DNA from: Chitinophaga sp. XS-30
Lineage (GTDB): Bacteria; Bacteroidota; Bacteroidia; Chitinophagales; Chitinophagaceae
Assembly (NCBI RefSeq): GCF_008086345.1
Contig: NZ_CP043006.1
Span: forward strand, 4,462,032 to 4,526,031
DNA: 64,000 bases
Direction of reading: 5' to 3'
Part shown: piece by piece, positions 34,533-42,840 of the stretch
Numbering within the stretch: position 1 is the first letter of the stretch
Layout of the letters: every line of letters starts with the position of its first letter
Made by a program: the position numbers and the translations under genes
The notes under the pieces: generated by a model
Seen by the model: only the letters and a program-made list of their open reading frames with translations
Told to the model about the DNA's origin: nothing
Database searches by the model: none

Positions 34533-37500
34533 TTAGTTTATCGGGACTTGATATTGATACCCATACTGCTTCAGGATACTCCCATTCAAATCTTTCACAA
34601 GCCGGAGTCTGCCAAACCCATCATACTCATAATACGTTATCTGATTATTAACGTCACATTGACTCGTTATACCTACTAGCGGGTCGAAGGTATAAGTTGA
34701 CATCTGTGAATTCGCTGGATAGAAACGTAGTTCATCTATCTGTCCAGCTACGTTAATTGTATATGCATTGTTGTTTACTATAACATCCTGTTGTTGATAA
34801 CTCCAACTACTGCCATTCTTAACCCAGTAGCTTAGAATATAGCTACCATTAGTCAGATTTGCGAGAGAGCGGGTATAGCCACCCACCCTGCTCTTTCTCC
34901 CTGTTTGGCTATCGTTCAGGCTACTATTCCCTTCAGTAGTCTCAAAGGATGTATGAAACATGTCTTTACGCATGGCGTTAACTACTTCCGCAATAGGATA
35001 AATTGCGATATCATCCCACAGATAAGACAGCTCATAATCGTCTGCTTTCTGCTGACGAAGAATATTCCCAACCTCGTCATACTCTAAAAAAGATACACGA
35101 CTTCTATATCTCGGGTCCATATGAAAAACTCCCGCAGATACATAGCTCGTTGTAAAGGAAGTATAGGGAACAGGATTAACTAATTCTAACGCGTACACCT
35201 CGTCTACCATTGACTGATTCTCTTTATAAGTAGTAATCGTACCACCTACTACATATAAATCTCCATTTGGCCTTTTCTCTATAAACAATTTTTCTATCGG
35301 CATAGTCACCATATTCCCTTGTATGAGTTGCTGCATCCATACCGGCATTTGTGCTGAAGAATAATCTACAGGATAAGTAATTTTTGTTATTGACTGTTCA
35401 CCTTTGCTTGTAGATACTTCGACCGTTTTTGGCATCATATTTACGGCATTGTAAGTATTGACGGTATTTCTTTGAAGAAACCCCTGCGTTGCCACCTCCC
35501 CCACAACGGACTCTTCCAGCTGAGAAATACCACTGATTGTAGGATAAGCGACCGTTACCGGTATTTTAGACTTCTGAATCGAGTCCAGTCCAAATAACAG
35601 ACTCCATTCTGATTCGTTATCCCATATGATATTAGTAGAAAAACCAGTTTTCAATCCTAGTTGAGCATTCGTTACGAGCGGATCAGTTATAGAAGAATAT
35701 GTGTATGAATTTAAGGTACTACGCACAAGTTCCAAAGCCTGATTGTATTTTCCGTACATGTCTGAAATCTCAACATTCCCCCTCGTCCAATCCTTCAAAG
35801 TATAAGGAAATGGAAATACAGGAATTATATCATCAGGCGCAAACGAATAATTGTAAGTTGTCCTGCCATTTACGCTGCTATCACCTTCATGTACAATCAC
35901 ACAGCGATACGCTATATAACTTCCTCCGGATGTAAGTAGGGGATAATTCCCGGAAGAACTTCGTCGTAAATAATTTACAGTATATCTTCTGGCTATAGGA
36001 GGTACGTTCTCATGCGCCGGCTCTATAGAATTAAACTCTACGGTGAAATCACTTTCAAACGAATTAGACCAGGGCCCGATAAAGGATCCGGACGCATTCC
36101 CATCTTCCTCATTCACATATTCAAAACTCCTGACCCTGTCATTACTATGGCTAATACCATCATAATCCACTATCTTTTTGATTCGGAGCCCACCTGCCAA
36201 CACAGTTTGGTTTACTGGTGATATTGGGTCACCAACCCAGGAAATTTCATAGTAAAAATTGCGAAAATCCACTCCACTCTGTATAAAATTGGCTGTCGTC
36301 CGGTAGGTACCATTAGGTAAATAAAGTGTATTGGAATAGTAAGTATCCTGTTCATAGTTTGGACTAACATCCTTAGATACTGTTCCAGGAGTCAGACCAA
36401 TTATTTTTAAGTCCGCACAACGCAAACCTGGATAGTCGTAATAATCGTTATAATCCACCATGCAACCCAGCAAACCAAAAGACAGATTTATGTATGCACC
36501 TCCAGCAACCCTGTTAATCACAAACTCTTTCTCATAATATGTTTGCGTCCCTACCTGATCACCCGACAAATAAGCATATTGATAGTTCTGTGGTGGTGGA
36601 CCATATGCCCCAGACACCTTGTTATTCTCAAAATAAAAGTCGGTATAACCGCCTGTAGGGTATGTTATTTTCTTTATCACACCATACTTTGTATAAGTGG
36701 CATTCGGCATTCTGTCATATCCAGAGCCCATCACCACAGTCGAGCCCATCATCAGTTGTGGTACTAAACTTGCATTACCCACCGCGCCATTATAGTATCC
36801 CCAGTAGTCTTGAGAGAATGACCTTCTGTCTGGAAAATTATCATTTTCGTTTTCATAGTCAAAAACATATGGATCCAGTTGCTCAAGAATACCTCCATTT
36901 TCAGTTTCTTCACGAATGGACTTAAGTTTTAAGCGGACCTTTTCGGCCTGAATATTATCATTGCAAACCGCAGGCAGCCCCGGGCCACCGAAATATCCAT
37001 ACTGGAGTGTAAATCGTTTTTTCAGCACCCCATTATAGTCAAATAACTCAACCTTATCCAATACCTTTTCTCCTATAAGATCACAACGGTTTGTGTTGGA
37101 TATAAATAGAACATACCCCCCACGGAAATTGATTCTGCTTAACTTCCGTGAATTGATAGAAATTTCTGAATAACAATCCTGATCCTGCGGAGCAGGATAG
37201 TCCCCATAATAACTACCGGAGGAACTCAACCCTATATAATAAGTACTCGAATTTGCGGTGCGAAAAGAAGAAGTAGCATTGTTATTGTACTCGTATTCGA
37301 TAAGATCTGAACTAGTTCTATTTTCTACCTTCTTGAGGTACCAAGAAGATATGTTATACTCCGGGTTATCGGGACCTCCCGTATTGCAGTAGGTTTGAAC
37401 ATTTGTATATTCCTTTTCAGTAAAATAATAGGTGTTTCCACTTTCTGTCTTTATCGTGAAACCCTCATTCGGAATATAATTAATTACAAGATTACTTTTG

Positions 37501-38084
37501 GTAATGGTATGAAATTTCTCCGTTTCCTGATTGTAATAGAACTTCCCTGAATAGTTATCGAAACTAAAATAGAAGATGTCTGGCTCCGTATCAAACTGGC
37601 CTCTCCCTGCATCTATTAATTTATATCGAATGGATAAACTGTAGTTTGGATCGTCACGATGCTCATCAAGAAACTTTACGGTCATTACAGGATCGAGAAA
37701 ACCATATTCGTCCGGCAGTCCCCTTACCGAGCGCGATATTGCTCCACCTGCGTTTAATGACCACCCAGTACCTGTCCATGAAGCGACGTCAGACACCTTC
37801 ATCCCAGAAGCATGATAAGCCATAGAAACTCCGCATTTCAAATCACCAGTACCTATTTCAAAAAAAGGGATGGAAACACTCGGCAGCCCTGTAAATTGGC
37901 CAACCGGCACATCGCCAAATTTCCCCAAAGATGCAGCATTTGGAGAGACGGGAACTATCTTCATTGTACCAAGATTCTGATCCCCAGCTTGTTGCCCATA
38001 AAGCGAGGCCTTAATAGTTGTCAGCATGAAAGATAAAATGACAAATATCCGCCAGCACTGACCAAATAAATTGAATTGTAACAT
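34533..38084 (-). CDS. Large secreted RHS-type protein, partner of the DUF6443/RHS gene
   Basis: 1183 residues with an N-terminal hydrophobic signal (IFVILSFMLTTIKASLYG). Residues about 30-130 hold the opening PVSPNAASLGKFGDVPVGQFTGLP, MAYHASGMKVSDVASW and GTGWSLNAGGAISRSVRG. This opening recalls the start of SpvB/TcB-type shell proteins (a 'x-L-x-Y, G-x-GW-x-L' pattern); that likeness is my inference. The middle is beta-rich and the end carries YD/RHS repeats (YYEYDGFGRLRLVKDLNGSILKQYGYQYQ). Such proteins are usually encoded just upstream of a DUF6443/RHS gene in Bacteroidota, as here. The gene is intact and clearly more AT-rich than the RHS core that follows. Confidence 0.8.
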   Translation of the reverse strand: MLQFNLFGQCWRIFVILSFMLTTIKASLYGQQAGDQNLGTMKIVPVSPNAASLGKFGDVPVGQFTGLPSVSIPFFEIGTGDLKCGVSMAYHASGMKVSDVASWTGTGWSLNAGGAISRSVRGLPDEYGFLDPVMTVKFLDEHRDDPNYSLSIRYKLIDAGRGQFDTEPDIFYFSFDNYSGKFYYNQETEKFHTITKSNLVINYIPNEGFTIKTESGNTYYFTEKEYTNVQTYCNTGGPDNPEYNISSWYLKKVENRTSSDLIEYEYNNNATSSFRTANSSTYYIGLSSSGSYYGDYPAPQDQDCYSEISINSRKLSRINFRGGYVLFISNTNRCDLIGEKVLDKVELFDYNGVLKKRFTLQYGYFGGPGLPAVCNDNIQAEKVRLKLKSIREETENGGILEQLDPYVFDYENENDNFPDRRSFSQDYWGYYNGAVGNASLVPQLMMGSTVVMGSGYDRMPNATYTKYGVIKKITYPTGGYTDFYFENNKVSGAYGPPPQNYQYAYLSGDQVGTQTYYEKEFVINRVAGGAYINLSFGLLGCMVDYNDYYDYPGLRCADLKIIGLTPGTVSKDVSPNYEQDTYYSNTLYLPNGTYRTTANFIQSGVDFRNFYYEISWVGDPISPVNQTVLAGGLRIKKIVDYDGISHSNDRVRSFEYVNEEDGNASGSFIGPWSNSFESDFTVEFNSIEPAHENVPPIARRYTVNYLRRSSSGNYPLLTSGGSYIAYRCVIVHEGDSSVNGRTTYNYSFAPDDIIPVFPFPYTLKDWTRGNVEISDMYGKYNQALELVRSTLNSYTYSSITDPLVTNAQLGLKTGFSTNIIWDNESEWSLLFGLDSIQKSKIPVTVAYPTISGISQLEESVVGEVATQGFLQRNTVNTYNAVNMMPKTVEVSTSKGEQSITKITYPVDYSSAQMPVWMQQLIQGNMVTMPIEKLFIEKRPNGDLYVVGGTITTYKENQSMVDEVYALELVNPVPYTSFTTSYVSAGVFHMDPRYRSRVSFLEYDEVGNILRQQKADDYELSYLWDDIAIYPIAEVVNAMRKDMFHTSFETTEGNSSLNDSQTGRKSRVGGYTRSLANLTNGSYILSYWVKNGSSWSYQQQDVIVNNNAYTINVAGQIDELRFYPANSQMSTYTFDPLVGITSQCDVNNQITYYEYDGFGRLRLVKDLNGSILKQYGYQYQVPIN

Positions 38085-38174
38085 AGAAGAAATATTAGTA
38101 CATTAAATTTTAGTGTTGAATATTTATAATACAAACGATCAGATTGACATTAGACAAGTATCCCGAATAATGTA

Positions 38175-39449
38175 TCACTGGGTTTTGAGATAACCCAATT
38201 CTGCTAACTGTTCAATACGCCGCCCCTGTTCTGCAACCTTCTTATTCAACTCAATAATATACAACATCTGCTCCTCCACCTTCTGCAACAACCGCCTGTT
38301 CATCTCCCCCAGATCCACACCATCCGCCGCCACTTCCTTTGCCGATGGAATATCCGGCAGATGTTTATGTTTCTTGACAAATGCCTCCACCTCCTGCAAC
38401 GAAGGCAACTGATAATCCGGCTCAAACACGAAGTCTGCCCAGTTGGTCTGCTGCGTCACCTTGACCTTTCGTGCCCCTATGGTTCCTTCCACCGCGAGTT
38501 TGTAGGAGCCTGGAGTTGCCGTGCCAATGCCTACGTTGCCATTCCCGAGAATGGTCATTCTACGTGTATAGCTGCCGTCTGTACTGGTGACAAAATCAAT
38601 CATTGTCCCCAATGAACCTTCATCTGCTATGATACTGATGCCTGCAGCACCTTTCCCGGCTTTCGGGTTGCGCCAGCTGAGTGCAGGGTCATCAAAGAGA
38701 TTCGCACCAAGGAACACCCGATGCCTGGTATCCGATGTCTGCACAATCCCCCCATACCCAACTCCCATGGGGTCTCCCAGAAAAATGGAAGAATGATCCC
38801 CTTTATTGATATGTAGCCCCTGGTTATTTGCGCCAGCGAACAATGTCGGAGAGCCAATGCCCAGACTACCACTAAAATAACTGGCGGTAGTACCATTAAA
38901 ATAAGCGGCACTACTGGTGGACATTCCCTGTACATTCACATAACCGTCTATCGCTGTTTTAAAGCTGTGCGCGGGACCGCCTGGCTCCTGGTAGGGCAGG
39001 GCATTCTCTACGCCGTCATATACCATGGGGGTAACGGCTGCATTGGCATTGTAATAGTATGTGGTTCCACCTCCCCTCATCCAGATGATGATCCTCCCGG
39101 AAGAACTGGCCACTGTTGCATCCCGCCAGCCACCGATAAACAACTTTATCGTAGGATTACTGGGGTTGGCCTGCCGTATATCGGCATCGAGAAAACTCGA
39201 ACCATTTCCCCATCCGGTAACGTGATACCTGAATTTCGAAATAATTGAGCCACGCCAAAGGCTGTCGGTATGAACATTTGTACGGCCAATTTCCAGTTCG
39301 GTGGCAATATTGCTGCTCCTGGCGCCATCATAGAACGTCACCGGGTAAAATTTGTCAACGTCTCCATCCACAAAGATCGACCCGGTAACCTGAGCTTTGA
39401 GGCCATCGCCGAAAAACAGGAACAGGAACAAACAAATCAAATATCTCAT
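38175..39449 (-). CDS. Secreted fibre-like protein, paralogue 3 of 4
   Basis: 424 residues. A signal peptide ends DGLKAQVTGS. An N-terminal beta-domain (FVDGDVDKFYPVTFYDGAR, IIIWMRGGGTTYYYNANA) precedes fibre-like repeats (ASYFSGSLGIGSPTLFAG, MTILGNGNVGIGTATPGSYK). The shared C-terminal module then gives IGARKVKVTQQTNWADFVF, VEAFVKKHKHLPDIPS, DLGEMNRRLLQKVEEQMLYII and a coiled coil. Parts of the N-terminal domain resemble proteins that occur as tail-fibre-like spikes. It is 4 bases downstream of paralogue 4 and clearly in one transcript with it. Confidence 0.78.
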   Translation of the reverse strand: MRYLICLFLFLFFGDGLKAQVTGSIFVDGDVDKFYPVTFYDGARSSNIATELEIGRTNVHTDSLWRGSIISKFRYHVTGWGNGSSFLDADIRQANPSNPTIKLFIGGWRDATVASSSGRIIIWMRGGGTTYYYNANAAVTPMVYDGVENALPYQEPGGPAHSFKTAIDGYVNVQGMSTSSAAYFNGTTASYFSGSLGIGSPTLFAGANNQGLHINKGDHSSIFLGDPMGVGYGGIVQTSDTRHRVFLGANLFDDPALSWRNPKAGKGAAGISIIADEGSLGTMIDFVTSTDGSYTRRMTILGNGNVGIGTATPGSYKLAVEGTIGARKVKVTQQTNWADFVFEPDYQLPSLQEVEAFVKKHKHLPDIPSAKEVAADGVDLGEMNRRLLQKVEEQMLYIIELNKKVAEQGRRIEQLAELGYLKTQ

Positions 39450-39452
39450 AGG

Positions 39453-40505
39453 TTACTTATTTTCTGTTTCATTATTTTCAGGCGTCTGCTCCAGTGCTTT
39501 CAGGCGCTCATTCAGATCAATCACATGCAGGGTCAGCTCCTCTATTTTTTGTAACAGTTTTTTATTCATCTCTCCGAGATCAATTCCATCCGCCAATACC
39601 TCTGCCTCCGATGGTATTCCGGGCAAATGCTGATGCTCCCTGATATAATCCGACAACTCCTGCAAAGTGGGCAACGCATAACCCGGCTTGAACACAAAAT
39701 CAGCCCAGGTTTGCTGCGTTACTTTTACTTTCCGGGCGCCGATTATTCCTTCTACTGCCAGTTTGTAGTTATAGGGATTGGATGTTCCAAGTGCCAGGTT
39801 CCCTTTTTCATCGAACATCATTTTATGCTGCGTTCCACCACCATATGCCTTCGCCATAAAAACGATCCGTCCGCCGGATAAGGCGGGATAGGTAGGATTA
39901 CCGGCGTTCTCCGCCCATATGCCGGCTATTTGCCGGTGCGCGTCTGACTGGTTGAGGGTGTTGGTGAAGTAAAGCGCGCCTACTTTTGTACCGTTCGTGC
40001 TTCCTGCGGGGCGGCTGAGTTCCAATACCGGCATGTTATCTGCATGAATGGAGACCACCCTGTCCGACGCATTATAGGTAGTAAAAGTGTTTTGATTGAT
40101 GTTGTGGAGCGATCCGGGCGTAATAGTCCCGATCCCCACATTGCCATTGGGCCTGAAAGTCATCCAGGGTGATGCATATGGAGAAAAAGCAGTGGTATTG
40201 CCACCGATGTAGGCGTATTGCATAATTGAATCAATCCCATAGGTCCCAAATGCAAGAAGCTTACCCGTTCCTCCATAGGAAAGACTGAATTCTCTTGCCC
40301 AGCCACCAGCGAAATTAATATCAATATTCACTCCATAAGGATACGGCCCAGGGTCAGTAACCCTCAAATTCCCGCCACTTACATGAAGTCGCTGCGAAGG
40401 TGCGTTTGTTCCAATGCCTACATTCCCTGTAGTCGGAAAAACATTCTGCGCCCGCAAAGGCATCGCAAAAAGGCCAACAAAGCCGAGCAACAAAACAAAT
40501 TTCAT
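39453..40505 (-). CDS. Secreted fibre-like protein, paralogue 4 of 4
   Basis: 350 residues. A signal peptide ends AMPLRAQNVF. There are repeated fibre-like segments from the start (TTGNVGIGTNAPSQRLHVSGG, RPNGNVGIGTITPGSLHNIN) and then the common C-terminal module: YKLAVEGIIGARKVKV, TWADFVFKPGYALPTL, LSDYIREHQHLPGIPS, DLGEMNKKLLQKIEELTLHVIDL and a terminal coiled coil. It has the shortest N-terminal region of the four. It lies between the coiled-coil/barrel gene (19 bases upstream) and paralogue 3. Confidence 0.8.
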   Translation of the reverse strand: MKFVLLLGFVGLFAMPLRAQNVFPTTGNVGIGTNAPSQRLHVSGGNLRVTDPGPYPYGVNIDINFAGGWAREFSLSYGGTGKLLAFGTYGIDSIMQYAYIGGNTTAFSPYASPWMTFRPNGNVGIGTITPGSLHNINQNTFTTYNASDRVVSIHADNMPVLELSRPAGSTNGTKVGALYFTNTLNQSDAHRQIAGIWAENAGNPTYPALSGGRIVFMAKAYGGGTQHKMMFDEKGNLALGTSNPYNYKLAVEGIIGARKVKVTQQTWADFVFKPGYALPTLQELSDYIREHQHLPGIPSEAEVLADGIDLGEMNKKLLQKIEELTLHVIDLNERLKALEQTPENNETENK

Positions 40506-40524
40506 AAGGTATAAATTATCCAGG

Positions 40525-41961
40525 TTAAAAACTGTACCCTAACCTGAACTTGATCGGGTCGGTACGAGGGATCTGCTGATTGGCCAGAAAATCATACAAC
40601 AGGATGATATTCCCTTTCAGCTTATTATTGATCTTGTATTTTTTGCTGATACCGAGCAGGGCGCTACGGCTCCACATCGTTACATTCGACAACTGCCGCA
40701 TATTCTCGAACGGCGTATTATAGTTGAACTCGAAACCTCCATTCACAAAAAAAGTACCTTTCAGCTTGTAATCGGCAAAAGACCGCAACCCCACACCCTG
40801 ATGGGATATACGGATATTATCAAATCCGGTGCCCAGGCCCAGCTTATAAGCGGCACCAAGACCAACGCTACCGTTCTTGTCGAATTTATAGGCAGCCTGC
40901 CCTCCTATGTCCCCCGTTGTAGGAAAGAACTGGGAAGACCGTTGAAATTGCACATTTGTGCCAAACTCCAGCCGTTGCAGAAAGCTTTTTGTCTTCATTT
41001 CCTTCGGCTTAAAATCGGGCATATCACCGGCATTGTCCAGATCCGGGAAGTTCTTTTTCAACTCCTCGAACTGTGAACGGGCGGCTTCCATCTGCTGGGC
41101 AATAGCCTGCCGCGCATTAGGGCCTCCACTGCCCAGTCTTTGCTGCAGCATCTGGTCCACCTGCGCCCGGGTTTGCAGTCCCTCCAGGCTTTGTTCCAGG
41201 TTTGCCCCGTTGCCGGAGGAAAGATTAAAAAGACTGGCCAGCTGGGAGTTCCGGCTGATAAAATCCTTATATGCCGGTACTTTCTTCAGCAATTCCATGG
41301 CCTTGGCCTCGGCTTTCTTTTTATCCTTGAATACGGATTTATATTCGTTGATCTGCTGGGCGTAGTAATAGGCTTCCTTGTTGATCTTCTGCAGATCCTT
41401 TGTCATATTCGTGTACTGGCTTAGCTGTGCCTTTAGCTGCTGCTTTCGCTCCCGGATATAGTTCTTCACCTGCTCCGCCTGCTGCAGTTTTGATTGCAGC
41501 TGCTTTACGCTTTCCATCGACTTGCCGAGCTTGCCTTGTATGTCCTTCGTTTTGCCCAGCAATTCCTTCGATTCTTTCAGAAAGCCCAAAGAGTTTTGCA
41601 AGGTATCCAGGTACCCGAAATATTGTCCGCCCAGAACCTTTTGATATTTGTCTGTTTTGCCCTTGAGCTTTGATTTGAGGTTCCCCAATGAGTCAATCGA
41701 TCGCGTGAAGATATTCTTTGCCGCCAGCGAATCTACTTTAGCCAGTTTGCTTTGCAACTTTTTCTCCTGTTTGAGCATGCGGTCCAGCGCTTTGGCAGTC
41801 CGTTTATCCAGTTGCTGCTCAAAATGCCGGGTCTTCTGACCAACCTGGGCGATGTATTTTTCCGGAACCTGCTGTACGCGGGCTACAATGCTATCCTGTG
41901 CAAAACCGGGGATGGATAATGCAAACAAAAGGAAGAAGGTTAAAAACGGGTTACGGGTCAT
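40525..41961 (-). CDS. Exported coiled-coil protein with C-terminal beta-barrel-like domain
   Basis: 478 residues. A signal peptide ends IPGFAQDS. Residues about 25-330 are almost entirely helical and heptad-like (KTRHFEQQLDKRTAKALDRM, LKQEKKLQSKLAKVDSLAAK), typical of a long coiled coil. The last 150 residues switch to alternating strands (LEFGTNVQFQRSS, VGLGAAYKLGLGTGF, FFVNGGFEFNYN, KGNIILLYDFLA) and end in IKFRLGYSF, a phenylalanine-terminated outer-membrane insertion signal. It may anchor in the outer membrane with a periplasmic coiled coil, or pair with others to form a pore. It is first in a tightly spaced transcript with two fibre-like genes. Family not recognised. Confidence 0.72.
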   Translation of the reverse strand: MTRNPFLTFFLLFALSIPGFAQDSIVARVQQVPEKYIAQVGQKTRHFEQQLDKRTAKALDRMLKQEKKLQSKLAKVDSLAAKNIFTRSIDSLGNLKSKLKGKTDKYQKVLGGQYFGYLDTLQNSLGFLKESKELLGKTKDIQGKLGKSMESVKQLQSKLQQAEQVKNYIRERKQQLKAQLSQYTNMTKDLQKINKEAYYYAQQINEYKSVFKDKKKAEAKAMELLKKVPAYKDFISRNSQLASLFNLSSGNGANLEQSLEGLQTRAQVDQMLQQRLGSGGPNARQAIAQQMEAARSQFEELKKNFPDLDNAGDMPDFKPKEMKTKSFLQRLEFGTNVQFQRSSQFFPTTGDIGGQAAYKFDKNGSVGLGAAYKLGLGTGFDNIRISHQGVGLRSFADYKLKGTFFVNGGFEFNYNTPFENMRQLSNVTMWSRSALLGISKKYKINNKLKGNIILLYDFLANQQIPRTDPIKFRLGYSF

Positions 41962-42018
41962 TTATTCAGGTATAGATCAGATAATTGATACTAAAAATAG
42001 ACAAATATTCAGAATATC

Positions 42019-42498
42019 CTATTCCTCCATTACCTTTTTCTTCTCTTTACCTTTCATCTTGCGGATCACTTTATCTTCATGGATCATATCCAGGTACATC
42101 AGGCCGTTGATATGGTGCAAGGTGCAGGACAAATAATAGCTGCAATTTTCGCCGATGATATAATCCAGCGTCATGGTATCCTTGGCAAGGCGCAGTTTCT
42201 TCTGCGGCTCTCCGAACAGTGCAGCCAGATCCCTTTCCGTGCAAGAACGTTTTAAGGGAAGCTGCAGCACACTCAGCGCTTTTTCCGCCAGCCCTGCGTC
42301 GTCTTTTGTAAAATCAAGGGAAATCGCTCTCGTTTCATCAGGATTGGAGATCAGCCGGAGACAGGTGTTAAAACCGGAAAGCTCCCCTATCCATTGCTCA
42401 CCCATAAACTCGTAGTTATCGATCTCCCTGATATCGGCACCGGCGTAAAAATCGCTTAGCCGGATGTGATGAAAATCCTGGTACGTGATAATGTCCAT
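42019..42498 (-). CDS. Conserved-looking protein of unknown function
   Basis: 159 residues, no signal peptide or membrane segment. The sequence opens MDIITYQDFHHIRLSDFYAG and has LRLISNPDETRAISLDFTKDD, AALFGEPQKKLRLAKDTMTLDYIIG, and a lysine-rich end (KMKGKEKKK). The first part contains two short blocks that look like repeats of a small alpha/beta unit. I do not recognise a family. It lies 57 bases upstream of the coiled-coil/barrel gene on the same strand, so it may be the first gene of that transcript, or a separate cytosolic gene. Confidence 0.55.
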   Translation of the reverse strand: MDIITYQDFHHIRLSDFYAGADIREIDNYEFMGEQWIGELSGFNTCLRLISNPDETRAISLDFTKDDAGLAEKALSVLQLPLKRSCTERDLAALFGEPQKKLRLAKDTMTLDYIIGENCSYYLSCTLHHINGLMYLDMIHEDKVIRKMKGKEKKKVMEE

Positions 42499-42840
42499 AG
42501 TATAGTAACTTGATATTGTTTAATAATCGGCGCACTGAAGCCATGGAGAGCTGCCGCGGAAATGGAATATCAGGGATGCATCCAGGGTTTTGAGCCGCAT
42601 AGGTTTTCTCGGTCTTTCAATAACCGTAACATAAATATATGGCTATTTCTTACATTTTCTAATGCGTGGGGAAAATAATGGGTATGAAGGAGTTATAGGA
42701 ATTTCCCGACTATGCATTTCAATAATTTATTATAAAAATAAATAATTCATAATGATGTAAATTTCAAATCATCAGTGTATATCTTTTGAAATACAAATGC
42801 CCGAACTTTCGCCCGGGCATTCAAATATCATAAGAAAAAC
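42499..42840. other. AT-rich intergenic region
   Basis: No gene seen. It must contain the promoter of the gene starting at 42498 (minus), but no TAnnTTTG with a good -33 element stands out. Near its right end is the terminator of the receptor gene. Confidence 0.5.
42790..42821 (-). terminator. Probable terminator of the outer-membrane receptor gene
   Basis: An eight-base-pair stem AATGCCCG/CGGGCATT (42796-42803 with 42814-42821) with a 10-base loop, followed on the minus strand by the T-rich stretch TTTGTATTTC. It lies 20 bases past the stop at 42841. Confidence 0.55.

Noticed and set aside
26697-41961. Prophage
   Set aside because: The fibre-like ends recall phage tail fibres, but signal peptides are present and there are no capsid, terminase, portal or lysis genes.
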